Below, in pieces: positions 12,101-27,100 of a DNA stretch of 64,000 bases. The stretch comes from Litoditis marina (taxonomy: Eukaryota; Nematoda; Chromadorea; Rhabditida; Rhabditidae): NCBI GenBank assembly GCA_964036275.1, contig OZ038435.1:372001-436000 (forward strand). Reading direction: 5' to 3'. Made by a program: the position numbers and the translations under genes. The notes below the pieces were generated by a model. The model was not told where the DNA came from. It did not search any database and was given only the letters and a program-made list of their open reading frames with translations. The stretch's first letter is position 1. Each line of letters begins with the position of its first letter.

Positions 12101-15100
12101 AGAATAGAAAGTTTGTAACTTTTACCAACTGTTCCGGAACACAAGCTACGTAAAATTGAAAATGACAACTTCTCCCGAACTTCCCACAAATACTTACTTC
12201 TCGATGATCTATAGACAACTGGTTTCCAGATATCGAAAACGTTTTCCATTTTTTATTTGCAAGGTAGACTGCAGAACGAATGTATTTTCGTTCTGAATGC
12301 ATGTGATAACACTCTGCAGGTCGATACCAATATGGTATCAACTTTGGCGAAAGTAAAAAACTATGGCGAAAAACAACTTGAGTGCCAGCGTCAGGCTTCA
12401 CGTGACGCTCTTTCGAAGCCTTCACGGTGTAGAGATTGCACGCTGTGTTTGTAGTTTGATCCCAGTGCTTTTAGTTCTTGAATAGTGACCGCTGGCGTGT
12501 ATTGAGATCAAACTACAAAAACCACTAAATTTCAGGTGGTTGGAGGTTCCCACCGATGTGTCTGTAAGATAGGAACTGTTCGTCCTCTCGGCTCCGTCAA
12601 ATGTATTCCCATTGAACTGATGGAAAAATACATGAAGAACCCGATTGCCAACTGCACGGAAACTATAGAACAGTTAAGGAAACAATTCCGAGTTTCAGGT
12701 TTGTTTATATATAAGACGAGGCAAGATAAAAATATGGCAAAATCTCCTGAAAACGCTCAGACCTTGATTTTTCGGACTTTTGAAATATGGGCGAATCATC
12801 TTCGCCTTAATTGACATGAAATTACAAATGCAAACAAAAAACAGGTTTCAGGAATATTTATATATCGTTTTCTCAGTCTGTCACTGCAGCAAAAATATCA
12901 TTTCAACAAAGTGGAAAGATTGAGATTAACAATTTGCAAACGGTCCTGGCGTATGGGCTACTACAGTTAATTTCACCCGAGTATAACTAAAACGTTTGGT
13001 GTGATGAATATCGCTCACAAATACATGAACTTCGTTTGATGTAAATGTAGAATCCTTTTGTGCTTAGCTCAACTTCCTAACAATTTTGCACAAGCAAACA
13101 GACCTCACATAAATGTCTAGTTGTGCGGGTAGATCAGCATGCAACATCTCGGACTATATGAGTTTTCTAACGTACGAAACAAAATAGTTCACAGAGTAAA
13201 CTATTTGTTGACGTGCCACGTCTACCAATGTAGAGAGTATTTGGTTTCATCTTGATTAGATGATTATGTTTGATTCAAATCAATTTTATTCTATTTTCCA
13301 GACACATCAAGCTCGAATGCAAAAATTTCCAAACCACCCAAGGAGCCCAAGGAGATACGCAGATCGCCACAGAAGCACAACATCAATGCTCTAACGGTAT
13401 GTGCAATTTGTTATTGGTACAAATTAGGCAGTTCTCAGATGAAACTAAACACGTAAATGCACAATATCCCCACTAATCATATTTGCGACAAACACTTTCA
13501 AAGCTCCCTAAGCAAACAAACTTCTCGATTAATGTTTTAGAGGCTTTACTTCAATACACGGCTCAGCGTAAACCCAATGCCACGCCTCAGAGTCAACTAT
13601 AGAGATGACCTATAAAAACGCAGTGCTTCATCCATAGCGGCGTTTGCTTTTAAAGGGATCTCGCTCTAAAAACCGTGGGGTGCATTTCACTTGGTAACTT
13701 ACGGGATAAGTAGGATGTTTTTGTGTGTCTTTCAATCTTTTCCACTCCTTAAACTTCTAGAAAGTTCTCAATTATTAGTGTTTTTAGTTAAAGGACCACA
13801 ACGCGGCCACCTTGTACCTTGATGCCGGCAACGTGTCCGTCCCCTACATGTTCAGTGAGGACGCGGGTTATGAAGGAATGGGGGAGGCAGAGTGCGATCC
13901 ACATCGAAACGACAGTTGCCCAGGTATAAATGGTGACCAAATCATCGTTGTGTTTTGATCTGGGAATGAGTAGTTCACGAAGTTTAACCGAAAAACAACG
14001 GAATAAAACCACAAGCATATCAGGATAGCGCAACATACGTTGTATAGGCCGGCTTCGCAAAGCGCGAGTCCTCACATACATCATCTGTTGTACTTGTAGT
14101 CTGCTCACTCTGCTTTTCAAACGTAATTTGTAGTCTCTGGTGTGTGCGCAGTTCGAACTGACCTGTCGATCTCCTATAATTGACTAACAGTTGACATGCA
14201 TTGGATTGGTGCTAATACCTAATATAGTTATGATGAAATATAAAAAAATGTGCATTTCACAAGAGGTACCGTAATCCTTTTCAGGCGACCACTTCGCTTG
14301 TCTCGTTAATTCTGACGGGGTGTATAGGTGCGACTGTGATGCTACTAGTACTCAAGTGGACGGAAGATGTGTTGGTGAGAAAAACAGAGATATCGATTAG
14401 TTTTGATCTAGTATTCGGTCGGTTAGACACAGCACAGAAGTTGAACTCAAGACAAGCTTAATAATTGTTCTACGAACACGTTTTCTGTCAAACTACAAGT
14501 AAAGTTTCTGTCCATTTTCACGAACGGACTCCTGTTGTAGAATACGAACCAGCTGTTGCCAATGACCATCATTTGTCAGTGAGCATAACAACCTCGGAAA
14601 AATAAAACGAAGATATAGTAAAGTGAAGATATATAAAATATATTATAGAATGTATACCTAAAAGTAAAATAAAATGAAAATCTAGAATGAAAATCTAGAA
14701 TCCACATGTGTAGTCATGTTACCTAGGCATTTTGGGCTTTTAACATCTATAAACTGTCCAAAAACATGACCCGATAATGTCACGCTTATTTGAAATCATT
14801 TATGTCACATTGTACTTTTATCATATTTAACATTCTAAATTCCTCTCGAATCTTCTAAAAAGTACTTTCCCAGGTTTGCTGGACGAGTGTGCTATCTCGA
14901 GTACGAATGACTGCGACCCGTCTGCTACTTGTATGGACAGTGCTCTCTCGTACGAATGTCTCTGTAAGGAGGGATACCTGGACATTTCAGAGGATCCACT
15001 CTCGAAACCAGGAAGAAAATGTCTCAAATGTGGGTGTTAGATTCTGATTCTGACATGGGGTAACAAATACGTTAAGAAAGCAGCGAAAGATTACAACAAG

Positions 15101-18100
15101 TGTAGCTGCGATACGCCTGGTCGCCAATTAATGACAAGTTTGCCTTGTGTGAATTTTACCATACTCCAAACCAGTTAGCAGACGTCTCTGCCTGACCGTT
15201 CATACTCCAGCGGCCAGATTAGGAGGCAGAGGCTCTACTTTGCCGACTCGTGGATTGAGCTTCAGGGGAGGGAAGGACGAGTGAATGTTAAAATGTGCTG
15301 CTACGTCATCTCCCAATCTGTGGTTTTGATGTAGAATTTATCTTGTGTGTAGCTGCGATACGCCTGGTCGCCAATTAATGACAAGTTTGCCTTGTGTGAA
15401 TTTTACCATACTCCAAACCAGTTAGCAGACGTCTCTGCCTGACCGTTCATACTCCAGCGGCCAGATTAGGAGGCAGAGGCTCTACTTTGCCGACTCATGG
15501 ATTGAGCTTCAGGGGAGGGAAGGACGAGTGAATGTTAAAATGTGCTGCTACGTCATCTCCCAATCTGTGGTTTTGATGTAGAATTTATCTTGTGTGTAGC
15601 TGCGATACGCCTGGTCGCCAATTAATGACAAGTTTGCCTTGTGTGAATTTTACCATACTCCAAACCAGTTAGCAGACGTCTCTGCCTGACCGTTCATACT
15701 CCAGCGGCCAGATTAGGAGGCAGAGGCTCTACTTTGCCGACTCGTGGATTGAGCTTCAGGGGAGGGAAGGACGAGTGAATGTTAAAATGTGCTGCTACGT
15801 CATCTCCCAATCTGTGGTTTTGATGTAGAATTTATCTTCAACAGTACAGATGACGGAAATATGAAAGTTAAAAAACACATGAAGGTTTTTTTTTCTATCT
15901 GAACAAACCAACTTTATTTTCAGTGGTGAACGAGTGTGCGAAAGCATCTCTGAACGATTGCCATCCCAACTCGAAGTGCATTGATCGACCATCTGGTTAC
16001 ACGTGCAGGTGTGTTATGGTTTTACGCGAACTAACGTGGTCGAGAACAGTCTTTGCGTAGTCCTTCATGTGAAAGTATCATAATCGTCACAGTTGTTATT
16101 TTCCCGGCTGGGAAACACTCCATAAAAGAGAATGAACACTTCACATAGAAGACAGAATGGCAAACACATATACAAGAATGAATAGTGAGTGTTCAAACAT
16201 GTATTTCTGTAGTTTGTTTAGTCTTATTTTCATTTTCTTTATTCTTACTTAACACTCATTATTTGTTGATGAATTTAGATGTAACGAAGAGTTCGTGGAT
16301 ATTTCTGCCGGAGGAGCCAGGAAACCGGGAAGAAACTGTACTAAACGTTAGTTTTTATCTCTGAATTGAATTTTGAGAAGTAGAGTCAAACTCCAAGTTG
16401 ATAATAGTTTCTCGGAGAATAAGTAAGTTTCTTAATCACAATTTCGCAAGCAATGGTCAGTTTTGTTACACCTTCGTTCGAAAATTGCAAACAGCTGTAC
16501 CTTACTGTGTTTCAGGCTGAAAACCTATTCACATACAATAAAACCCAATTTGAATAACAATTGACCGAAAACACATTAGTCGCACGGTGGTATTCTGATA
16601 AAATTGAATCCCAACAAGTACAACAAGTAACATGACATTTTGAATCAAAAACTAGACAGTACCTCTGCCCATATTTCGAATCACATTAACCTTCGTCGAC
16701 CTTGATGCTGAGATTGAGATGTATGTGCATGTCAACCTTTACTCTTTCAATCAGTTCCCCCCCCCCCCCCCCCCCCCGGAGTTGGCCTATTTCTTCGGCT
16801 AAACTACCCATTAGACGCGAGAAAAGTGCATGTAAAACACGCTGCTGGGAGCGCGAACAAAAACAGTTAGCATCCGTATTTGATAACATTTTTCTAGCAC
16901 ATAAACAAATCACGGAAGATGGCGGTTCAAAATCATACTCACGTATAATTAACGTAATGGGGAAACGCTTATCACCCATTATAAGAAGTTCGTCTGAAAA
17001 GTTATTGTGGAAGACAGAGGTAATATAGAGGTTATAGCTACTTGAAGAAAATATGTTGATCTGGTTTCATATTGTCTCAGATTTGATTAACCTGAAAGAC
17101 AGTCTGTTCGCTCCTGCTCCTCTGGACTTGAACAATGAATCATAGAATAGAGGTTCACAAATACAATTGAAATACAAAGCACACATTCTATTCGGCCATC
17201 TAGTTTAACCTAGAACTCATCAGTTTTATTTCATTAATCGATAAACTTCACTCAATCGATTTATTTCTCTAATCCCGATTAGGCGCCTGTGTTCCTAGGG
17301 TCCTTTGGTCAATTCGACCCCTGGGTCTGTAATTACAAATAACATCTGCTACCTGTTGGTCGGAACGCAATTCCATCTAGTAACGACCTTTCTCCCATGA
17401 ATTGATGGAAATGTTGCGCCGTTTAAGCAAGGCAAAAAACCAATGTTGTCTTTGCATGAATGTGTTTTGAAATTGAGCTGAGATAAGTAGGACCAATGCG
17501 CAGATAATTTGAAACCTCACTCGGACATTTAGCATTGTTCACTTTGTATACGCTATTATCATCACAATATGGTTCAATCTGGTTTGCATTTGGTCAAAAA
17601 TCGTGTGTATTGACGCCAAACTACATCAAATAGGTTGTCACTCCCTGTAAATAACTACTATGAAGTGGCTGAAGGCGTCTAATGAAGCGTATGAAGTTCA
17701 CTTTTTCACGTGTTTACCCTTTTTAAGGTTTACTTTTAACGTGTTCATGTGCATGTGTTATCCCGTGTTGCAGGGGTGAACGAGTGTGCCGACAATCTCC
17801 ATGACTGTGACCCTTCGGCCGTCTGTCATGACCAACCGATTGGCTTCAACTGCAAGTGTCCCCTCGGCTTTGTGGACGTCTCCCCGCAAGGAGACAAACC
17901 GGGCAGAGCGTGTGCAGCACGTGAGTTTTACCCGAAAGGAGCACGTGTTCTCACGTGATGCATGAGTAGTCACGTGATTGAGAAAGCTATGATTGCGCTT
18001 CGGATAAGGGGTATACTCGATTATATCTCTCTACGTTCATAGGAATCGTTTGAACTAGTGGTACGCGAAGCACACTAAACATTCTTTGATAAATTGGGTC

Positions 18101-21100
18101 TAGGAGTCTAAATCAGTGTTCATGAAATCTGAGGGTATTGAATCGAAAAACTATCGCAGTGTAAGACGAGAGGGACGTATAGCTTCATAAACAGCACCTT
18201 TGTTAAGACCGAACCCATTTGTATGGAGTATGGTGTTTCATTATACTGTGGACTATTAGTCAATAAATATCACTTAGATATCATTTGTAAAAGCTTCTGG
18301 TCTTAATTTGCGCGTCATCAATAGTTTTGCTTTGAGTGTGCTTAGTATCATATACACTACTACAATGAGCAATTTTCCACTTCGACAACAAGTGGTTCAG
18401 TGAAGTGTTTAGACAGTTTCTTTACTCTTCATTCTACACTCGGTAACTTTTACAACCAGTTTTCGACGCATTAATGCAGATATGAGTAGTTCCGTAAGAC
18501 TCCAGAGCTCCACTGAAAAGTTCAGAGTTGGTTACTACGGAATTGTGTTAGGAAAAAATGCTAAGCGATCGAGTGTTTGTAACTCTTGGGAGTATTGCTA
18601 GGTGAAGAAGTCTCAAACCGACCATGTCAGTTCTGATGTGTTTGTAGTTTGGTCCCGTAGGTCTTCAGTCAATATTCTTAAACTGCACTGTATGACCAGA
18701 TCAAACTACAACACAAACAAGGTCACACCCTGAAAACCTTGTCTACAACCAGAGTTTAGGTTGATATCGATCATGTTAACATTTGAAGATTTTGAACTGT
18801 TCCCTACATTTCAGTCATTTTGGATAGTCATGAGATTTCGATAATCGGGACGGAACGTTTCCCCCATGTAGGTAGATAACATCGTACGGGCTTCGCTCAT
18901 CCATCATGATCTGAGAGAACAATTTTGAAGAAAAGGATTTAAAAAAAAACATTTCAGGTAATGTATGTTGTCAGTGTTTACAGTACACAATATGATTATC
19001 GATTGGTTCTAGCACATACACGCACAAACTTTTAGTCGAATAAAAGCGTAGTAACAAACTCTCCTACAGCTATTTTGTTGAAAATATTTGGAGGAGCGAT
19101 AATTGATTACAGATCATAAAATGATCACATAAGGGTGTGGGAAATTACCCTAACTGAGTTGTAGTTTGATGTTGTAGTTAGGCGTACACATCACTGTTCT
19201 TGATTCACGATTTAAACCTAGCGAATCAAAGCTGCAAGCACTGCAGAATCTTGTACGATACAATATCAATAAATTCGATTGGGATTTTCAGAGTTACGAA
19301 GTAGCGAAACACCATGATTTGAGAAATATAACTACTGATGTATCTTCACGTTTCGCGTGACTAATTCAGTCTGATCACGTGTAACAACGTGAACTGTAGT
19401 TCTGTTATAATCTGTTAACAGATCTAGAGGATTTTCAAACTTTTGAGTGAATAACGGGAAACTCTAACGAGACGCGCGGCTTATTGCATCTGGCTTCCTA
19501 GTTTTTTTTTTATGACTGATAGGGTGATCTGTTCGGTGGAAGTATGGGCGCGGTCGGGACACCACGACCTTACCCCGGCCGAACACCGCAGCCGGACATG
19601 GGGGTAGAAAAACAATGAGAGAAAGAAAGACTAGCTAGTTGGAGATGGGTAGTCCCATTCACACCAATATACACTAGATATACAAAAGTAGACAAAGAGA
19701 AGGTAAAGAGTACAATTGTAACACAGAATGGTAGGAAAACAATGAGAAAGCTGAAGACTAGCTAGTTGGAGATGGACAGGTCGACCAGTTGGCATACAGG
19801 CAGTGCGACCAAATCATCGTTGTAGTTTGATCACGAAACACGCGGTTATTCAAGAATTCGAACCGAAAACACAGGGATCAAACGGCAAACCCAGCAGGGT
19901 TGGATAACATACACCATTGAGGCCTGTTTTGGGAAGAGCGTTTAGTATAGTCGCAATCACGCTAATGTTGCTTACAGAAGTTGCAAAATACAGACAGTTA
20001 CAGAAAACAACGGAGTATTTTTGTACGTAAAGTTTCAGAAGAGTGTTGAAAGCACATCAACTTATGAATAAAGGTCGTGCAGCCTCTTTGAGCTGCACAG
20101 AAGCAGAAGCTTCTTTCGACCTCGACCCGAACATGTACCCCGACCCGAACAGTACAGAAAGATTATTTTTCAAGGGCAAGGATATAAAAGTTTTGAGTCA
20201 CCCGAAATTTCTTCGACAAACCGGTTAAGAGACGAAAAGATTCAGGAATTGTTTGTTTACCAGAAAACTATGAAAAAGACGCGGCAGAGCATTCTACATA
20301 TAGGTGACAAGATTTCATTATTTCCAACGTCATGTGCTATTTCAGTTTCGAAGTCAATTCGGAGAATACAGTATGTAAAACGCGACGCATAGGTCGCGAG
20401 GTGTTTCTAAGCTCGCTAACATACAATTTGAACGTTATTGGAGAACACTACTTGTGTTCCGTTTCAAAACTGGGCACTAATAACTTTGTGAGGTTTCCAT
20501 AGGAATGAAGCAGCAGGTCGACACTTCAAACACATTCGAGCTCCCGTCTTCAACACATTACAACTTTTGACTTTTGCAGTTTCGGTAGACTGTGAGGGAT
20601 GTGACCCGTCGAAGTCCGAGTGTCTTTCCACCAACACGGCCAACCTCGTCTGCGTCTGCAAGAAGGGCTTCGTGGACAGGGACCCTATGCATCCAGGAAG
20701 AAACTGCACTCAAGAACAACGTGAGTTGGAAAGTTACCGAACACTTAGTATAGAATGGTAGCATTGACCAACTTTATACCTCAATCTACGATATGTGCGA
20801 ACAAACTTCTTTTTCATAGAACATATAGTCGGCAGCTGCCAGGGCCTCAGTGTTTGTTCAAATCACATATAGGGTTTGCAAGAATTACAAGCCAAAGCGG
20901 TTTTTGCTCTGATCTGCTGTGTTTGTAGTTTGATCTTCCTGTCTCGAAATCCTGGTTTGCGCTCTCGGTTATATTCATAGGTTAAACTAGCACCACCCCC
21001 CAAACTTGTCCTAGCTGTATTCCGCCATATTTCGTCACTGTGTGCGGTATTGCGTTAGCCTTCCGTTTTGGTGATTAGCCATCACACAACCTCACCTGAC

Positions 21101-24100
21101 CCGCCCCTCTTGCACCGGCTGCGTAGTTGCGTGTGTCATAGGCTCCGCCCCCTTTGACCGCAGAACCCCTCTGGCGTGGAACGCCAACATGTTGCGCCTT
21201 TTCACGGGCGCCGCCCTACTAGGGTTATGTATTTCCATGGGTAGGTTGTTACACTAATTCAATATAAATATTTATTTCACAATAATACCATAGGAAGCCA
21301 ACTGGTAAATTTCGACCATACTCAGTCTCTCCCACAAGTGGGCATTTACGGTGGGACTTCAATCTTCAATCTTTTGCGAAATGATATTTATTTTTGACTT
21401 TATGCTTTTGTTATGAGAGTATGTTTTCTATGTCGAAGAAATGTTTGAGATGGATTTTCAGAACAGTTTATCAGAAATTTTCAAATTGAAAGTATGAGTC
21501 ATAACTTGCAACAGGATGTGGTATTTCTAATAGCTGGTTGAATTTCCACATTCAATGTTGCAAATACTTAGAGTACTGTACTTTTAGACTTACACAGCAG
21601 CTCTTCGGGCTGTGCGTGCGACTCATTTGGTAAGCCGCTGCATTTGTAGCTTGCGCTGCTACCAGCTTCCCCCGAAAACAGAGAATGTCACGTGAAACGT
21701 GAAAATAAGGGAAAAACGTGTGAAGTATAATTTCATTATCTTATTCTTTTTGTGATGACTGACTATCCAACGTTTCATGTGATGTTTCTGTTACTAGCAT
21801 ACAACTACTGTCGCTGGACGCTCATGACTTTTATCTGTAAAATGCTTTCAACCTATTTAAAACCGCAGTGCTTCATCTTCATTGGAAAAATGTGCGTTTC
21901 ATATAATAACATTCATGATTTCTCAGCCAAAAAAAAGCTCAATCCTATTCTTTCATAAATGCTAAAAACTCTTAGAAACTTTACTACCGGCAAAATGTGC
22001 TTAAGTTCGCTTCTGCTACCCGTACTTGCCAGCTTAGCTTTTCTGTTCCGGAGAAAGTGACGGAGAAACATTTTTCAGTTACGTTCTTCGGAAACAGACT
22101 TCAATGTATACTAAAACTTGTAACTATGTGTTTTTACAGGTTCGAATCCCTGCAATGATTATTCCCTACACGACTGTGACCCGGTGGCAGAGTGTTTTTC
22201 CGAACAGCCCGGATATTTCCAATGTCACTGTCCCAAGGGATTTACTGATATTTCCACTGACACCCGCTTTCCCGGAAGGAAATGTATTCGAGGTACTGTA
22301 TTCTGATATTCTGATGTGCAATGTTTTACCATTTACTTTTCTCCAAAAACAGTTTTTGTCTTTAGTGACCCAGCGCAAATGTATTTCTGCTGAACTATAT
22401 ACTCAGTATTCTTTTATTCCTTACTTTCTCCAAATATGTGTCTTCATTCACTATTGACAAAAGTTATCTTTTTTGTTTCCAATTCCAATTTCTATATTTA
22501 CTTGCATCTCTGCTGCTTTTCTCACTTTCTGACCTAATTGTAAATGATTTGTCTTTCTTTCATCTCCAAAGTTCTCGCTAAAATGTCCTGTTTTTCCGTG
22601 TTGATATGGGGTCAAGGCTGCCCCATCCAAATCAGTCATTTTCATTTAAACAAAAGGACATCAAAAAAGATTACAGAACGCGAGGTCCTCGTTACTTTTT
22701 GGAAAACTGAGATAGTTACTAAATGTGTCATAATTTGTACTATCAAACAAGCAAAAAGGTTGACATACCCAAATTTTCAAATCACGACGCTTTTTCATTT
22801 CGGGATCTAACTTCAATGGCGTTCTTGCTGAACATTTTCGAGTCCCCCATAACTTTCAATTCAAGAGCGTTTTCAACTGCTCAACATATCATTTTTCTCT
22901 CTGCCCCCCTCTTTCTCGCTCTCTCTGTCTCCTTTTGTCTCGGAAGTAGTAGTAGCTTCAAATTTGCTTGTCTCACCAGAAAAAGTTATCCTGTATAGCG
23001 CTTCCTATTCCTCTCGCTTCAGTTATCCCCCCCCCCCCCCCCCCTTCTAGACCGGTTCACGACAGAGAGAGAGAGAGGGGGGGGGGGTGACCCTCTAAAA
23101 CCTCAAGAAAGTAGACGGATTTGCGTAGGAAACGGCAATTAAGAGAGGAATTTGATGGGATTGAACCGTTTGCTGAGAAATTTCTTCTGGGAAAGATAGT
23201 AGAACTGTTGAAAAAATTACAACCGATAATTGTTTTTTTTTTTGAAAACTCGATCGAGCGATAGTTTTCAAGCCCCGTATAAAAGTTTGACTCAAAACGT
23301 ATAAAAGAGTCGCTCGAAAGTGGAATTTATCCGGAATGTGATATTAATTTGCTGTTTATCTATAGTTTTTTCCTCTGTTCCACTTTTTTCTATAGAACTT
23401 ATTGAGCTTGAGTGCTACTGTCATTATACCTCTCACCTGCAAAACAGTTGCAAATGTATCGGTACTTCTCGCATTTACTTCCATAGAGTTCTATTCATCT
23501 AGCCATACCAACATACCCTTTCTTTCTTCCCAAATTCTAACCTTGGTTTATTGCGGGTAGCAAAAAGGGCGAGTATTGTTAGATGGGGGCGAAGTATCTT
23601 CTAGATTGCGACAGACTATTCGAGAGAAGGGTTGACCGACATTACGCGCTACAAAAAGATGGAACGTGATCGAGCAGTTTGCTTGGGAAATATTGGTATA
23701 CGACAAGTAAACGGAATGTTAAAAGTTCAAAAAAGCTGAACAAAAAACTTTTTCGTGTTTTTTATTTTTCTCTCGACAGACTCTGGGGGTGGGAGTTCAA
23801 GCGTGCGTTAGTATATCTAGTGTCATGCGTATCTTCTTAAGAGAACTTCTTCAGTATATAGATCGCATACGAAGTATCAAAATCTGATGGTTCGAAAAAT
23901 CGTGAATTTTAAGTTTCTGAGCAAATTATTCAAGTTTTGATTGCAAAACTCCTCTCTGATAACGTTGAACCAGTATATTGCATGTACCTAAAACGTTATT
24001 TCAATCTCACCTACTTATTTCTCGACTTTTCCAGTGAAAATTATGTTTCCGGTCAATCATTTGTGAATAGGACTTTCTCTTTTCGCGCGATCTTGATTAG

Positions 24101-27100
24101 GTTTATGAACCTACTTGGAGGGACAAGGCATGAACATATTCCCCATCCAGAGAATATTCTCGAATCTTCTCTAATTGTAATACTTAAAGTAACAAAATAA
24201 ACTAATCATTAAGAGCTCAAAACTCATGAGGTACTTCATGAGCTGTATCTTACAAGATCTTTAAAATGAGATTTCACGAGTAGCGCATGAGGTTCCTCAT
24301 GAGAAACTCATATGAACTTCACATGATGTTGAAGGGATCGGTACGCCGCCAGTTTTGTAGTGAAACAATTTACTACTCGTTCATGAGAGGGATTGGCAAA
24401 ACCATTAAACTTGATCAGTTATACTGTGTCTGTGGCTTGATTCCATTCAATCTTATATTGAGCCAACGGGCACCCATGTTCTTATTATTGAAAGACATGT
24501 TACAAAAGCGATGAATCTGTTTCTCGAATGATAAGTTTTGTTAACTGTTACTAAAACAGAGATAATTTTCACCTCCTTCGATTTTCAGTGGTAGATGAGT
24601 GTGCACTGGGTACCCATACATGTGACCCCAACGCCGCGTGTATCGACACTAAAGATGGTTACACCTGCAGGTATGAACATATAATAAAAAAACTTGACAT
24701 AAAAATTAGATTCAGACAAGAAGTTGGGAACATCCAGGCCACACTTCAACTAACTCACTCATAGTTGTCACCAATCCAGCGATTTTTCTGTACACTGTAT
24801 CTACGCGAACCTAATAAAACGTAGCTCAAGAATGGTATCACGTTCTCGTTATTATTGTTTTGTGAAAAACAAGCCATTTGTGTGAGATCAGTGTTTTTAT
24901 TCACGTTGTCTAGTGAAGCTTCCTAAATTTCAAACTTGATCTCATTCCAGGTGTAACTCCGGCTGGTCTGATGCTAGTTCTGAGCCACTGCGCAGTCCTG
25001 GTCGACACTGTAAACGAGGTACGGTATATTTTTCTTTCTATGAGCGTTCATTCGAATGCTTCTCAGTTATTATGTAACTCCTCTGATAGCAACTTTTATT
25101 TCTTCTGTAAACATTGAAACATATCTGAGTTTCTCTATAATTCGACCGTCCCTACTCTGAGAGCGTGCTTGTCCTTCGCGGCAGGGGGGATAATCCTAGG
25201 GAGATTTCGCGCGGACCTTGCCTTAGAAAAGAGAGTCCTAGTGGAAAGGAAAGGCTGCACGTTGTAGCTTACATTAGCGTAACTGTTTCCTCCTCCAAAA
25301 ATGAAGACAAACGAAGCGTTTTGCACCATTTTAGATTATTAATTTTTGATGTTTCGCATGTATCACGGGGTCCCCAGCTCAACTAATCTTTTTGAAATCT
25401 ACATCAGAAAAACACTGTTTTCTGGCGTTGAGACAACTCCTTGTAACTGCGATGAGAATATATTGTCACATAAAACACGTTCACATAAAATAGATAGATA
25501 CATTGTACAACCCCTACCTCCCTTTTGAACGACAAGTTCAACTATGACCCTTTCGACTACTGGTCCCATCACAGAACCACCCTTCTAATCATACACTCCA
25601 AATAAGGATCAAGTTTGTTTTCGCGACCAACTAGCATGACGACGTTTTGTCCAAATCGCCCTACCCTGGCAGCTTTTTCACTGTCGGAGGCTTATTCCCT
25701 GTAAACGGCCTGGTGAGGGATGACTGTTTTTCAAAGTTGAGCCAAAGACGCCGCGGAACCAGTAGGGACAGATGCCCTGAGGCGTGGAGAAGTAGTGCAA
25801 ATTGCGAGAGAGGGGGGGTTGTTCATATGGCGAGAAAGAAGGAGGGAGAGAAAGAGAGAACGAGAGCGTGGAAGAGAAACAGGAAAAGAGAAAGAGATAG
25901 GGAGAGTGAAGAGAAATAGGTTTTGAATTGGAAAATTCAAAAACAGAACATTAATTTAAACAACTGGTATCAACTGGAATAAACACGCGAATGAATCGAA
26001 TATGATCTACGATAATGGGTTTTCTGAACTGATCTTATCTTTCAGCCAACATGTGTGAGAATATCGACTGTGCCCCTGAGGCGGAGTGTAGAGAAACACC
26101 AATCGGTTAGTTTCAGTCTGTGAACCTTTTCGTAATTGTAATACTTTTTTCCTGAGGTTCCTGGCGAAACTACCATCATTCGAGTTTAGTTCACAACATC
26201 GTCTGCTATTTTACATTTTTCCTTACCGAGTAACTGCAGTACGTTGAGACATTCATAACATCCTTGAGAAGGTAGTGGAATTTGCAGATAACACCTGCCC
26301 ATGAGATAATATATACATTGTGTACATACGAACTGTGGCAATTTTTTCGGAAATATATACACATTGTGGCATTTTTTCCAAACTCTGAAAAAACACGAAC
26401 TCCCCCAACGCAACTTTACAGGTCCGATGTGTCAATGTTAGGTAGCGCTTTCCAATACGTGCCGATAGGGTTGTGCTATCCCGTTATGTTTGTAGTTTGA
26501 CCTCGTTGTAAATTGAAACTAGTGAACTATTGCGTGTATCTAGGTCAAACTACAACTAAATCACAATAAATTCCAGTAACACGCAACTCTTGCAGGTCCG
26601 ATGTGTCAGTGCGTGAGTGGCTACGTGGACGTCTCTAGACAACACGGCAGACCTACCGGCAGAGTGTGCAGGGCAGTCGTCAACGAGTGTGCTATTGGTG
26701 AGCATTTTCAAAATCCTATTTTACTTCCAGGTTAGCTACACAAAAGGTTTCAATCAAAAAGTTTCAAAGTTTCAATTTGATTGAGTTCAGGGAATCCAAC
26801 TTCAAACAGTAGCAAACATTTTGCTCCAATATTGTGTTCTTAAAAGACTAATTATATTACTTGAAGGTAACCACGACTGTTCCAAGCACTCTTCATGCAT
26901 TGATACCGCCGATGGATATACCTGCAGATGTCATGATTCCTACAGGGACGAGAGCCCCGAACCCACTGGAAAACCCGGAAGGGTTTGTGTCAGAGGTTGG
27001 TCGGAATGCAAGATTACCATAAACTCAAGGGGAGACCCGCGTTCCGTCCGCTAAATCGCGCGAGCCATCGTAAAATCAATTATAGCTCACCGGGTGCTAA

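Larger units (their letters stand above)
16347..20579. other. introns 13 and 14
   Basis: Intron 13 (16347-17773) has a run of 21 C at 16757-16777 and nothing else recognisable. Intron 14 (17921-20579) contains a hairpin element at 18637-18719 and another, longer one at about 19800-19930. Part of the latter (GACCAAATCATCGTTGT) is shared with intron 9 at 13931-13947. No gene is supported. Confidence 0.55.

Noticed and set aside
20043..20228. 61-codon plus-strand frame (LDPNMYPDPNSTERLFF)
   Set aside because: It looks protein-like in part, but the start is a non-ATG-type context inside intron 14, it has no acceptor or donor in phase with exons 14 or 15, and no family was recognised.
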